The position numbers and the translations under genes were made by a program. This document shows, in pieces, positions 9,447 through 18,692 of a DNA stretch of 64,000 nt. This stretch comes from Leptolyngbya subtilissima AS-A7 (GTDB taxonomy: Bacteria; Cyanobacteriota; Cyanobacteriia; Phormidesmidales; Phormidesmidaceae). Within the stretch, counting starts at the first letter, position 1. The number at the start of each line of letters is the position of its first letter. The notes under the pieces were generated by a model, which saw nothing but the letters and a program-made list of their open reading frames with translations, ran no database searches and had not been told where the DNA came from. The DNA lies in assembly GCF_039962255.1 (NCBI RefSeq), contig NZ_JAMPKY010000001.1:930001-994000 (forward strand). The letters run 5' to 3'.

Positions 9447-9926
9447 TCACGCGCCCGCTACCGGCACAAAAGCGCGATTGCCCGTTCTCACCCATCCCTC
9501 TTGGAGCACTCGTGCGTACAGCCGGCTGCTGCCAGGGTGGTGCTTGTGGCTGATGCGGCTAAAGCGGCGATCGCTAAACCACCTCATGATGGTGCGGCAA
9601 GGAGTGGCATAGTCGGTAATTTCAAGCCGCACCTGGTCGCCCAGACAGAGCTGACTGCCTGGAGCCAGGCGGGCCCAGTCTAAGCCAGACAGGGTGAGGT
9701 TTTCGCCGACGCTGCCGGGAGCGATGGGATGCCCCTCCTGCTGAAGTCGTTCAATGACTTCTAGAGACCAGAGGCAGAGGGCGCGATCGGGGCCGCCGTG
9801 AAATTTGAGATTGCGCTGGCGATCGCCCTCCAGACCAGCCATAGTCACTTCACCAGCGGGCACCGGCAGTTTGGGCACCCCGCCGGGCGAAGCGTTGATC
9901 TGGGCAATGCGACCAATGGAATTCAT
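9447..9926 (-). CDS. MOSC domain-containing protein
   Basis: MOSC domains are found at the C-terminus of molybdenum cofactor sulfurases and as stand-alone proteins related to YiiM, acting on or binding the molybdenum cofactor. This 159-residue protein has the stand-alone architecture. It begins GRIAQINASPGGVPKLPV and contains GLEGDRQRNLKFHGGPDRAL, PGSVGENLTLSGLDW and the loop YATPCRTIMRWF, with the likely ligand Cys. No molybdopterin genes are nearby, so the substrate cannot be inferred. Confidence 0.88.
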   Translation of the reverse strand: MNSIGRIAQINASPGGVPKLPVPAGEVTMAGLEGDRQRNLKFHGGPDRALCLWSLEVIERLQQEGHPIAPGSVGENLTLSGLDWARLAPGSQLCLGDQVRLEITDYATPCRTIMRWFSDRRFSRISHKHHPGSSRLYARVLQEGWVRTGNRAFVPVAGA

Positions 9927-10373
9927 AGGGTTAGGGCTAGAGGGCTGAGGCGGCGATCGCAGCGGACTAAATCTCTAGAACACTTGGGGTTTTAAAGCTT
10001 CTAGGTTACAGCCTTAAAAGCGGCTGGCTCACCCTACTGGCAAACTTGCGGGAGTGTGCCTTACAAATTTCATATAACCGCTGTGCTACGTTCTATCTCA
10101 AATTTATGGCGGAGCATTTTTGATGTCTGCCTGAATTTTTAGCATCAGGGATTGAGCATCGAGCCAAGGCAAATCCGGACCCATTTAAGAATCTTTACAG
10201 AAAGTTTGTGGAATTCACGGATGCCCTTGGTATGATTTGTCGAGTTTAGCGGCGGAAGTAAGTCTTTCGACTGTTGACATGGGCCGCTTAACCATCCAGG
10301 GGTGATAAGAGGTTTTTCTCGGGGCGACCTAGAGGAATGCCAGTGGTGTGACGAGTAGTCTCAGAGGGGTGGT
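9927..10373. promoter_or_regulatory. Intergenic region upstream of the envelope operon
   Basis: This stretch separates the divergent MOSC gene from the four-gene exported-protein operon. On the plus strand an extended -10-like element, TGGTATGAT (10228-10236), is present; a good -35 match at normal spacing is not. A purine-rich GAGGGG just before the GTG at 10374 is the likely ribosome-binding site. No ORF or RNA gene is recognisable. Confidence 0.4.
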
Positions 10374-11333
10374 GTGAGACGTAATCAGCGACGACTGTAC
10401 CGGGGGCTGCTGTTCTGGCTAGCCCTGGTTTTAAGCTATTTCCTAAGCCATGCGGTGCCACCCTCGACGGTGGCGCAGGCTCAGAGCCAAATTTTTGTCA
10501 ACCAAGCTTCAGCTCAGTTTGTGGGTCCCAACGGGCCGGCTACTACCGTCTCTAACCAGACAGAGGTCAGCACCCTGACGCCGCCAGGCCCGCCACCAGG
10601 CCCGGAGCTACCGCTGCTGCAAATTACTAAAACTGCTGACCGTGCCGCTGCTGAGCCCGGCGACGTGGCGATCTATCGACTGCTGGTTACCAACCTCTCG
10701 ACGACCCAGCCGGCCACGCCCCTCACCATTACTGACCAGTTGCCCCTAGGCCTGCTCTACGTGCCCAACTCAGTGGAGGCGACTCCGCAGCAGCCAACCC
10801 AAGTAGTGGCCACCGACAGCAGCTTAACCCTGACCTTTGCCTCCTTAGGCCCTGGGGAGTCGGTGTCTGTAGCCTATGGAGTCTTGCTGACCCCTGACGC
10901 CGTGCGCGGCAACGGGCGGAACATCGCTCAGGCCTCGGCCCCCGGCTTTACACCGGTAACTGCCGCTTACCAGATGACCATTCGTCCCGGCATTCTGGCC
11001 GACTGTGGCACCATTCTGGGTCGGGTGTTTGTTGATAAAAACTTCGACGGTCAGCAGCAGCCCGGAGAGGATGGAGTACCCAACGCCGTCATCTTTATGG
11101 ACGATGGCAACCGCATTTTGACCGACCCTGACGGGTTGTTCTCACTGGCCAACGTGCTGCCGGGCTACCGGGTTGGCACGCTAGATCTCTACAGCCTACC
11201 GGGCTACACCTTAGCTCCCAACCTGTACCGCATTGAAGAAAACAGCGCCTCCCGCTTTGTGCGGTTGTCGCCGGGTGGGTTGGGCCGGATGAACTTTGCT
11301 GTTACACCAACCTTTGGGGAGGAGCAGTCATGA
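10374..11333 (+). CDS. Exported DUF11/SdrD-B-like protein, first gene of the envelope operon
   Basis: The 319-residue protein starts at GTG. A signal peptide covers about 1-37 (arginine-rich start, hydrophobic core, cleavage near AQAQS). A proline-rich segment (about 65-80) leads into a DUF11 domain (LQITKTADRAAAEPGDVAIY, then ITDQLPLGLLYV). A Cna-B/SdrD-B-like domain follows, with GRVFVDKNFDGQQQPGEDGV, a calcium-loop-like pattern typical of such modules, and FSLANVLPGYRVGTLDL. Such domains are extracellular beta-sandwiches used in surface assemblies. Its stop overlaps the ATG of the barrel gene, implying translational coupling. It is probably periplasmic or outer-surface; the function is unknown. 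Confidence 0.8.
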   Translation: MRRNQRRLYRGLLFWLALVLSYFLSHAVPPSTVAQAQSQIFVNQASAQFVGPNGPATTVSNQTEVSTLTPPGPPPGPELPLLQITKTADRAAAEPGDVAIYRLLVTNLSTTQPATPLTITDQLPLGLLYVPNSVEATPQQPTQVVATDSSLTLTFASLGPGESVSVAYGVLLTPDAVRGNGRNIAQASAPGFTPVTAAYQMTIRPGILADCGTILGRVFVDKNFDGQQQPGEDGVPNAVIFMDDGNRILTDPDGLFSLANVLPGYRVGTLDLYSLPGYTLAPNLYRIEENSASRFVRLSPGGLGRMNFAVTPTFGEEQS

Positions 11334-14300
11334 TGCCTCTGTCTTCTCGTTCGCTGGGGTTGGGCCTGTTGACAACTCTGGCTGGCTCATTCGGAATGTT
11401 GCTGCCCGGCCATGCCGCCCCTGAAGATCTGAGTACGGCAGCGGATCTGGAACTCTCCGGTGGCCCAAGTGCAGCGGTGCAATCCATCGTTGAACCTACG
11501 ACCGAATCTGCCGCCGCCATTGAAACGCTAGAGCTACCTCTGCCAGAGTCGCCATCGACGAACTCTGAGGCCGTTGTTGCGACTACAGCTGCACAGCCTT
11601 GGGCAGATTCAACGGCGGCGATCGCCGCCGCCACCGTCCTCCCCTCAGGCGATCTGTCTGCTGTGCCTGAGTCCCCCGTGCCTGGAGAGGGTGGGGTGCC
11701 CTTAGCTAATCGCAGTGAAAACTCTGAGCTGTTTGAGTTTCAATTTGGCGGCGACCAGCTACCGCTCAACCCGCCCCCCACTCAGCCGCTGCGGCCTGTT
11801 GTGCCTCAGCCCGAGGTGGCGGCTTACAGCATTACCGTCGAACCCGAGCGCGACATTCAAATACCCGCTAACGGGCGATCAGCTCTGACTTTAGTAGGCG
11901 CTGTCACCGCCGCTGAGGGCGGGCCCCTCGATGACAATGTGGTGGTTACTTTAACCAGTAGCGCCGGCGAATTTGTTGGAGCCGACTACGACAGCGATCG
12001 CAGCGGGTTTCAGGTTCTGGCTCGACAGGGTCTGTTTGAGGCACGGCTGCGATCGACCCTCGATGCCCAGTCCGTTACCGTGCAGGCCATGGTCGATTCG
12101 CGCACCCTGCGCGAGCTTGACCCCACGCTGCGCCAGGACTACCCCGCCCTAGAGGCCACCACGCAGGTCAGCTTCGTCACCGACCTGCGCCCCACCATTA
12201 TTTCTGGGGTGGTCGACTTCCGCATCGGCCGGGGCGGCACCAATCTGCTGGGCAGCTTCAGAGACTTTCTCAGTACCGACTCCCTCAACCAAGACGTTGA
12301 GGTGAGCTTTACCACTGGGCTGTTTGCGACAGGTGCTCTGGGCGATTGGTCGTTTACCGGGGCTTACAACAACACCCGGGGCCTCAACGATCGCTGCGAC
12401 GGCAATAGCCTCTACCGCGATGTGCAGGCCTGCGACCAGACCTACCCCGTCTACGGTGACAGCTCCACCACTGACTTTCTCACCGAGTCAATCGATAGCC
12501 TGTACCTGCGCTTTCAGCGCGACTCCCTCGCCCCCGACGCTGACCCCGACTACTTCATGTGGGGCGACTACAGCACCCAGGAGTTTGCTGGAGAGTCGCA
12601 GCAGTTCACCGCCACCGTGCGCGAGCTGCACGGCTTTAAAGGCAACTACACCTTTGGCAACGGCCTTCAGCTGACCGCCATGTATGGCGACAACGTGCGG
12701 CCATTCCAGCGCGACACCATCGCTCCCGACGGTACCAGCGGCTACTACTTCCTGTCGCGGCGACTGGTGCTGCGAGGCAGTGAGAACGTGTTCATCGAGG
12801 CCGAGGAATTTAACCGCCCCGGCACGGTGCTGGAGCGTACTCCGCTCTATCGCGGCGTCGACTACGACATCGACTACGATCGCGGCACCCTGCTCTTTCG
12901 CCAGCCGGTGCGAGCCGTCGACCTCAACCCCCTAGGCACCACCCTGGTGCGACGTATTGTCGTCACCTACCAGGTTGATGACGCCTCGGTGCGGGGCAGT
13001 CTTTATGCGGGGCGCTTGCAGTACCGCCCCCAGGGCGACAGCGGCGGCGTAGTCGGGGCCACACTGCTGACCGAAAACCAGGGAGCCCAAGACTTTACCC
13101 TTTACGGCTTTGACTTCCAGTGGCCCCTGGGCGATCTGGGCCAGGTGACAGGCGAATATGCCCGCTCCTCCTTTAATACCGGGGCGACCAACAACCAAGG
13201 CAATGCCTATCGCGTTGAGCTGAGCGCCACCCCTTTTGAGGGCATCACCGGCCAAGCCTACTACCGCTCTACCGACAGCGGGTTTAACAACACCGCTACC
13301 AGCAGCTTTAGCCCCGGCCAGACCCGCTGGGGTGCTCAGGTACGGGCCCAGGTAGGGGCGCAAACTCAGCTGCGGGCCCTGGTCGATCAAGAACGCAACG
13401 TGGGCAACGCCGTAGCCGTGCAAACCACTGCGATCGGGCTGTTTCAGCCCGGCTTCAACCCGGTGCGGGGCGGGGTCATCGACAACACCCTCACCGAAAT
13501 TCGAGCCGGTGTTGTGCAGCAGATCGGCAGCGCCACTCTGGGAGTAGATTTTGTCAATCGCTCCCGCGAAGACCGCCTGACCAACTTCTCCACCGACGCC
13601 AACCAGCTGGTGTCGCGGCTCAACCTGCCGCTGACGGCCACTTTGAGCGCTTTAGCCCAGAGTGAGATCAACCTGAGTGCCGGTGACCCTCTCTACCCGA
13701 CCCGCAATACCGTTGGTCTAGAGTGGGCCGTGCAGCCCGGCGTCAGCCTGCGGTTGGCTCAGCAGTTTTTGTCGGGGGTGCAGGGGCCGAGTTCGATCAC
13801 CAGCCTCGACACCATTGTTGACTACCAGCTCGACGACAACACCACCCTGACCAACCGCTACTCGCTGTTGGGGGGCTACAACGGCATTACTGGCCAGGGG
13901 GCGGTTGGCTTGAACCACCGGCTGACACTGGCCCCTGGACTGCGGGCCACCTTTGGTTTTGAGCGTATCTTTGGGGATGCCTTCAACCTCACTGGATTGG
14001 GCCAGCAGTTTGCCCAACCCTTTGCCGTGGGCCAAGGGGCTTCGGGTCTCGGGCTCCAGGCCTCCACCGTGTACTCAGTCGGGCTGGAGTACACCGACAA
14101 CCCTGACTGGCAGGCCAGCGGACGCATTGAGTATCGCGATTCGCCGGGTTCGAGCAATCTGGTGCTGGGGGCCGCCGCCGCCGGGCGCATTACCGATGCG
14201 CTCACGGGCTTGGCCCGCTTTGAAATGGGCAATTTTGCCAACCAGACGATCACCGATCAGCTGGGGGATTCGAGCACCCTGCGGCTGGGGCTGGCCTACC

Positions 14301-14917
14301 GCAACCCAGTGAGCGACCAGTTCAACGGCCTGCTGAGCTACGAGTTTCGCAACAACCCCAGCAGCACCCCCAACAGCATCTTGCAGGGCGTCAGCTCAGA
14401 GGCCCAAGACCACACCCTATCGCTGGAGGGCATCTACGCCCCCAACTACCGATGGGAGTTTTACGGCAAGTACGGCCTGCGCTACAGCACCGCCAACCTC
14501 GCCCAGGACATTGGCTTCTCGAACAGCATTCACCTAGCTCAGGCGCGGGCCACCTATCGCTTTGCCTACCGCTGGGATGTGGGAGCCGAGGTGCGCTGGC
14601 TAGGACAGCCGGTGGTCGGCTACAACGAAACCGGCTTTGCCCTGGAGGCGGGCTATTACCTGACTCCAGATGTGCGGCTGGGTCTGGGCTACAGCTTTGG
14701 CGGGGCTAGCGACGGCTCCTTTGTGGGCGGCGGTGGCTATCGGTCGGCCAGCGGCCCCTACTTTGGCATTACCGCCAAGGTGAATCAGCTGTTTAACCGC
14801 TTTGGGGTGCAGCCGGTGTCGCCCCCTCAGCAGCAAGAGTCTTACGTGGATGAGGCGGCCCTGATCGACAGGCCCGAGGCCGATGCAACGGGCACTGCCC
14901 CAGGAGGTGAGGAATGA
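11330..14917 (+). CDS. Large outer-membrane beta-barrel protein with Ig-like plug region
   Basis: The 1195-residue protein has a signal peptide (about 1-29, ending GHAAP). A low-complexity Ala/Thr/Pro/Glu linker runs to about 160, then an invasin-like Ig fold (about 165-260, ITVEPERDIQIPANGRSALT). The rest is alternating-hydrophobicity beta sequence with many aromatic-ended strands, as in outer-membrane barrels. A motif at about 485-545 (GSENVFIEAEEF, then YRGVDYDIDYDRGTLLFRQP) resembles one I associate with SprA-like and other giant barrels; that link is recollection. The protein ends on a short acidic tail, not the classical terminal Phe. The ATGA overlap with the previous gene and another with the next indicate one operon. 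Confidence 0.75.
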   Translation: MMPLSSRSLGLGLLTTLAGSFGMLLPGHAAPEDLSTAADLELSGGPSAAVQSIVEPTTESAAAIETLELPLPESPSTNSEAVVATTAAQPWADSTAAIAAATVLPSGDLSAVPESPVPGEGGVPLANRSENSELFEFQFGGDQLPLNPPPTQPLRPVVPQPEVAAYSITVEPERDIQIPANGRSALTLVGAVTAAEGGPLDDNVVVTLTSSAGEFVGADYDSDRSGFQVLARQGLFEARLRSTLDAQSVTVQAMVDSRTLRELDPTLRQDYPALEATTQVSFVTDLRPTIISGVVDFRIGRGGTNLLGSFRDFLSTDSLNQDVEVSFTTGLFATGALGDWSFTGAYNNTRGLNDRCDGNSLYRDVQACDQTYPVYGDSSTTDFLTESIDSLYLRFQRDSLAPDADPDYFMWGDYSTQEFAGESQQFTATVRELHGFKGNYTFGNGLQLTAMYGDNVRPFQRDTIAPDGTSGYYFLSRRLVLRGSENVFIEAEEFNRPGTVLERTPLYRGVDYDIDYDRGTLLFRQPVRAVDLNPLGTTLVRRIVVTYQVDDASVRGSLYAGRLQYRPQGDSGGVVGATLLTENQGAQDFTLYGFDFQWPLGDLGQVTGEYARSSFNTGATNNQGNAYRVELSATPFEGITGQAYYRSTDSGFNNTATSSFSPGQTRWGAQVRAQVGAQTQLRALVDQERNVGNAVAVQTTAIGLFQPGFNPVRGGVIDNTLTEIRAGVVQQIGSATLGVDFVNRSREDRLTNFSTDANQLVSRLNLPLTATLSALAQSEINLSAGDPLYPTRNTVGLEWAVQPGVSLRLAQQFLSGVQGPSSITSLDTIVDYQLDDNTTLTNRYSLLGGYNGITGQGAVGLNHRLTLAPGLRATFGFERIFGDAFNLTGLGQQFAQPFAVGQGASGLGLQASTVYSVGLEYTDNPDWQASGRIEYRDSPGSSNLVLGAAAAGRITDALTGLARFEMGNFANQTITDQLGDSSTLRLGLAYRNPVSDQFNGLLSYEFRNNPSSTPNSILQGVSSEAQDHTLSLEGIYAPNYRWEFYGKYGLRYSTANLAQDIGFSNSIHLAQARATYRFAYRWDVGAEVRWLGQPVVGYNETGFALEAGYYLTPDVRLGLGYSFGGASDGSFVGGGGYRSASGPYFGITAKVNQLFNRFGVQPVSPPQQQESYVDEAALIDRPEADATGTAPGGEE

Positions 14918-16992
14918 ATCAACGGTGGTGGATCGGATATGGTGCGATCGCTCTGGGCCTGCCAGCTGTGGGCTTGGCGATCGCCCCGGCTTTGGGGCAG
15001 TCAACGATAGCGACCTACAGCATGCGGGTAACCAGCGCTGAGGATGGACCGGTGCAGCCCGACCAAGGGCTGACGCTGCGAGAGGCGATCGAGCTGGCCA
15101 ATGGCACCCTTATCCCTGAGCAACTGAGTGAGGCTGAGCAGGCCTTAGTGCAGCCTTTACCGGTGGGCCAAGGATCGCGCATTGGTTTTGACCTGTCGGC
15201 GGGGCAAACCACGATCGCGCTAGTCGATCTACTGCCTGAGATTGTGGCCCCAGAGCTGGTGATCGACGGCACCACTCAGGCAGGCTATGACGCCGAAGCC
15301 ACCTACGACCCTAAGTTTCCGGCTGCGCCAGTGGTGAGTTTGACGGTGGCAGAGGGCAGCGAGGTGGCTCGCGGCCTGACTATTGCCGCCGATGGGGTGA
15401 CGGTGCGGGGGTTGAGTTTGTATGGATTTCGCACCAGCGAGCGAGCCACCCAGACCACGCCGCCTTCGGATATTTTTATCAGCGCCCTGGCGCCCCCGGT
15501 GGACGCTAGCCCCCTCAGTCCGGCTCTAGAGCTATTTCGTCTCGATCAGCCTGACCTGGCTCCACGCGGGGTAGTGATTGAGCAAAACTGGCTGGGGTTG
15601 CCCCCTGATGGGGAGTTCCCCACGGTGCCTTCGGCCTTTGGGGTGACGGTGTTTAATGCCGTGGAGACCACGGTTCGCAACAACCGTATTCAAAACCACG
15701 ACGGCAGCGCCATCATTACGGGCTTTCGGGCCGATGGCTTGCAGGTGAGCGAGAACGCCATCATCGGCAACGGTCTGGCCGGCATGCCCGACGCCATTCG
15801 CTTAGAGGGCACCATCGCCGCCAGCGCTATTACCGACAACTTGATCTGCGCCAACGACGGCAGCGGCATTTATTTGTTTAAGTCGGAGGGGGCCACCCAA
15901 ATCTCAGGCAACGCCATTCAGTACAACGGGCGGCGGTTTGAGCGGGCGGCGGTGTATCTAATGGGCAGCGACCACCAGCTCAGCGACAACTTTATTGGCT
16001 ACCAGCCTGGGCCAGGGGTGGCAGTAACGGCCTACCCCCTCAGCCACCGCAACCAAATTCGCGGCAACCGTTACGCGGAGCTAGATGGCCTGGCCATTGA
16101 CCTCAACACCCAGGGCAACACTGAGGTACAAGACTTTCAGAAGGGGGATGGGCCAAACCCGCCGCGCAACTCGCACCACCGCCGCCGCGAGACCGGCAAC
16201 GCCGCCATCAACGCCCCTCAATTTGACGCCTACAGCTTTGCCAGCGGCGCAGCGGAGGTCACTCTCACGGGCACCGCCGACCCCGGCAGCGAGGTCGATC
16301 TGTACCGCGTGACGGAAGATGGCTTTCCCTACAGTCCGCTGACTGAGCCGTTGGGAACGGTGACCACCAGCCCTGAGGGCACCTTTAGCGCCAGTCTGGC
16401 GCTGCCTCCCGGTACGCGGGTGAGCGCGATCGCCACTGACCCCGAGTGGGGCACCTCAGAACCGGCCGCTGTGGCGGCTGTGCTCGCCGCCGACGGTACC
16501 CAGCCTGACCTGCCTGCCACCCCAGTAGAGCCGCCTAGCTGTAATCCACCCACACCGCCACCTGCGCCCGTTGAGCCACCGCCGCCGCTGGAACCCTTGC
16601 GCCTTGAAATTCCGCGCAACGTTCACTTTGCCCTCGATCGCTCCAACATCAGCGCCGAGAGCGCTGGGGTGCTCGACCAGATTGCCGCTGCCCTGCTGGA
16701 ATATCCTTTCCTAACGGTGGAACTGCACGGCCACACCGACCCCCGTGCTAGCAATGCCTACAACCTGGCCCTCAGCGAGCGCCGCTCCTTGGCCGCCCGC
16801 GAGTACCTCATTCGCAAGGGGGTGCCCCTAGAGCGCATGCGAATTGTGCCCTTTGGTGAAACCCAGCGCCGCAGCCAGGGCAGCGGCCGCGTAGACTATG
16901 CCCGCGATCGCCGGGTTGAGTTTATCTTCACCGACGTGCGAGGTCTAGATATCATCTTCCTGAATCAAGAGGCCGACCTCCAGCTTGAGTAG
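14914..16992 (+). CDS. Right-handed beta-helix protein with C-terminal OmpA peptidoglycan-binding domain
   Basis: The 692-residue protein has a signal peptide (about 1-28, ending ALGQS). A parallel beta-helix region (about 40-420) follows, with repeated asparagine-rich turns such as TTVRNNRIQNHDGSAIITG and ISGNAIQYNGRRF, as in pectate-lyase-like and NosD-like folds. Next come a beta-sandwich (about 430-530, VTLTGTADPGSEVDLYRV) and a Pro-rich linker. The OmpA domain (about 560-680) includes NVHFALDRSNIS, VELHGHTDPRASNAYNLALS and RMRIVPFGE. OmpA domains hold peptidoglycan non-covalently, so this member could anchor the assembly to the wall. It starts at an ATGA overlap with the barrel gene, behind GGAGG. 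Confidence 0.85.
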   Translation: MNQRWWIGYGAIALGLPAVGLAIAPALGQSTIATYSMRVTSAEDGPVQPDQGLTLREAIELANGTLIPEQLSEAEQALVQPLPVGQGSRIGFDLSAGQTTIALVDLLPEIVAPELVIDGTTQAGYDAEATYDPKFPAAPVVSLTVAEGSEVARGLTIAADGVTVRGLSLYGFRTSERATQTTPPSDIFISALAPPVDASPLSPALELFRLDQPDLAPRGVVIEQNWLGLPPDGEFPTVPSAFGVTVFNAVETTVRNNRIQNHDGSAIITGFRADGLQVSENAIIGNGLAGMPDAIRLEGTIAASAITDNLICANDGSGIYLFKSEGATQISGNAIQYNGRRFERAAVYLMGSDHQLSDNFIGYQPGPGVAVTAYPLSHRNQIRGNRYAELDGLAIDLNTQGNTEVQDFQKGDGPNPPRNSHHRRRETGNAAINAPQFDAYSFASGAAEVTLTGTADPGSEVDLYRVTEDGFPYSPLTEPLGTVTTSPEGTFSASLALPPGTRVSAIATDPEWGTSEPAAVAAVLAADGTQPDLPATPVEPPSCNPPTPPPAPVEPPPPLEPLRLEIPRNVHFALDRSNISAESAGVLDQIAAALLEYPFLTVELHGHTDPRASNAYNLALSERRSLAAREYLIRKGVPLERMRIVPFGETQRRSQGSGRVDYARDRRVEFIFTDVRGLDIIFLNQEADLQLE

Positions 16993-17002
16993 AACCCGAG
17001 CC

Positions 17003-18679
17003 ATGGATGACCCGCAATTGCCGTATTCGTCTTTAACCATGTTTGTCATGCCACAGTTTGCTAAGCCCCAGATGCAACCGAGGATCGCTGTGACGCTTTT
17101 GCCCTGGGTTGTGCGCTCGGCTGGCTTGATGGCCGGGGTTGCGCTGGTCCTAGCAACTGTGTTTGGAGGGGCCGCCCCGGCCTTTGCTCAGCTTGCTCCT
17201 CCAGTTGGGGTTGAGCAGTTGATCATCACTGAGCAGCCTGCTGTGGTCGGTTCCTTCCCCAGCACGCCCTATACCGTGCCTTGTGATCCCAACTCCTTTA
17301 ATAACTGCAACGTAGCGGGGACCGTTACTAACCTCACCTTTGGGGCTGAGAACAACGTTGTGCTTGATGCTGTGATTGCTGCCGGCACTCGGTTTGAGCC
17401 TGCCACAGATTTGCTCCCGCCAGTAGGGTTAGCCCAGCAGATCGTGTTTCGTCGCAATACCAGTGTCGGCCTGCCCAACCGTCAGCTGCTCTTCTTTGAG
17501 CAAACGGTTGCTAACGCCAACACGCTAACCTTAGCCCCCGGCGAGGTTGGAGGCATTGAAGAGGCCATGCTGAGCAATATTATCAACCGGGGTATTGACA
17601 ACGTTTTTAACAATGTGCCGGAGGTTGCTCCTGGGAATAACGGCCAAGAGACCGCCAACAACATCGAGAGAATTGACTACATCATCACGACTCCCGGCAT
17701 TTTGGTTCCCGTTGCTGACCAAGGAAATGTAGGGTTTTTGATCTTGGAGCGGGGCGGCAACGATGCCTTCAAAATTGCGGCGATCACAGCCTTAGATGGG
17801 GCAGGAAATCCAGCGGCCTACGGCCCTTTAATTAATATTCCTACCGCTACCTGGGGTGCCAGTAACGATGTTCAGGTAGCATCGGCTGTAATGCGGTGGG
17901 ACAATCTAGCCGATCCTACGCCACCGCGGTTTAGGCCGTCTCACCTAGTAGGGTCTCAGCCGGTGCGGGGCATCTTTTTTCCCATCAGTTCTCTAGTGAC
18001 GGCCCCTGACAATGCAAATCCTATTTTTGGGTATTCGCTATTTGCTGTCGATGTGAATGGGTCAAGCGCACAGCTGGTCAATTTCAATGACACGACTGTT
18101 TTTCCTATTAACACCACAGGGGATAATGCGGTCGGCGGTCTCGACCTAATTGCTGGGGGTTTCGGTCTAATTCGGCGAACCGGGTCCTTCGCGCTGGTGA
18201 AGCGGGTCACCGATTTGCTGGGGCCAGCCAACCTGCCCGACTTTACCCAGGTTTTGGGCACCGGCAGCACCATCGACCTGCTGCGCAACAACAACCTGGG
18301 CCAGGGGCAAATTACCATTGCCGACCCCCCCGTGCAGACTGGTAACGGTATTGAGTACACCATTTATTTAACCAATACCGATACCGTTGGCGTCACCGAC
18401 GTAGTGGTATGCGACCAGATTCCGGCAGGGACGACTTTTAACCCCGATGGCTATGGGCCGGGCCTGGGCATTGAGGCGATCGCATCCTCTAGCCCGCCGG
18501 GGCCAGCAGTCACTTACACCAGCGCTGCCGATGGCGACCCTGGCACCTTCTTTCCGCCGGGGGCAGCCCTGCCTGCGGTCTGTGGTGCTAACCAAAACAA
18601 CGGCGCTGTGGTGGTAACGGTGGGCCCTGTAAACGCTAACCAGGTTGGGCTCATTCGCTTTCAAACCACCGTGAACTAA
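17003..18679 (+). CDS. Exported DUF11-type protein, last gene of the envelope operon
   Basis: About 558 residues. The N-terminus carries a long leader whose hydrophobic part (RSAGLMAGVALVLATVFGG) is followed by a signal-peptidase site near AFAQ. The mature part is beta-rich and of low similarity to anything I recognise until about residue 400. A DUF11-like domain then appears (FALVKRVTDLLG, GIEYTIYLTNTDTVGVTDVV, CDQIPAGTTF). Three Cys pairs are possible in the mature chain. The start is uncertain: a TTG at 16985 would overlap the previous gene, and ATGs at 17039 and 17048 are possible. It closes the operon and is followed by a terminator-like hairpin. It could be the secreted or surface subunit; that is inference. 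Confidence 0.7.
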   Translation: MDDPQLPYSSLTMFVMPQFAKPQMQPRIAVTLLPWVVRSAGLMAGVALVLATVFGGAAPAFAQLAPPVGVEQLIITEQPAVVGSFPSTPYTVPCDPNSFNNCNVAGTVTNLTFGAENNVVLDAVIAAGTRFEPATDLLPPVGLAQQIVFRRNTSVGLPNRQLLFFEQTVANANTLTLAPGEVGGIEEAMLSNIINRGIDNVFNNVPEVAPGNNGQETANNIERIDYIITTPGILVPVADQGNVGFLILERGGNDAFKIAAITALDGAGNPAAYGPLINIPTATWGASNDVQVASAVMRWDNLADPTPPRFRPSHLVGSQPVRGIFFPISSLVTAPDNANPIFGYSLFAVDVNGSSAQLVNFNDTTVFPINTTGDNAVGGLDLIAGGFGLIRRTGSFALVKRVTDLLGPANLPDFTQVLGTGSTIDLLRNNNLGQGQITIADPPVQTGNGIEYTIYLTNTDTVGVTDVVVCDQIPAGTTFNPDGYGPGLGIEAIASSSPPGPAVTYTSAADGDPGTFFPPGAALPAVCGANQNNGAVVVTVGPVNANQVGLIRFQTTVN

Positions 18680-18692
18680 TCGTCACCTCATC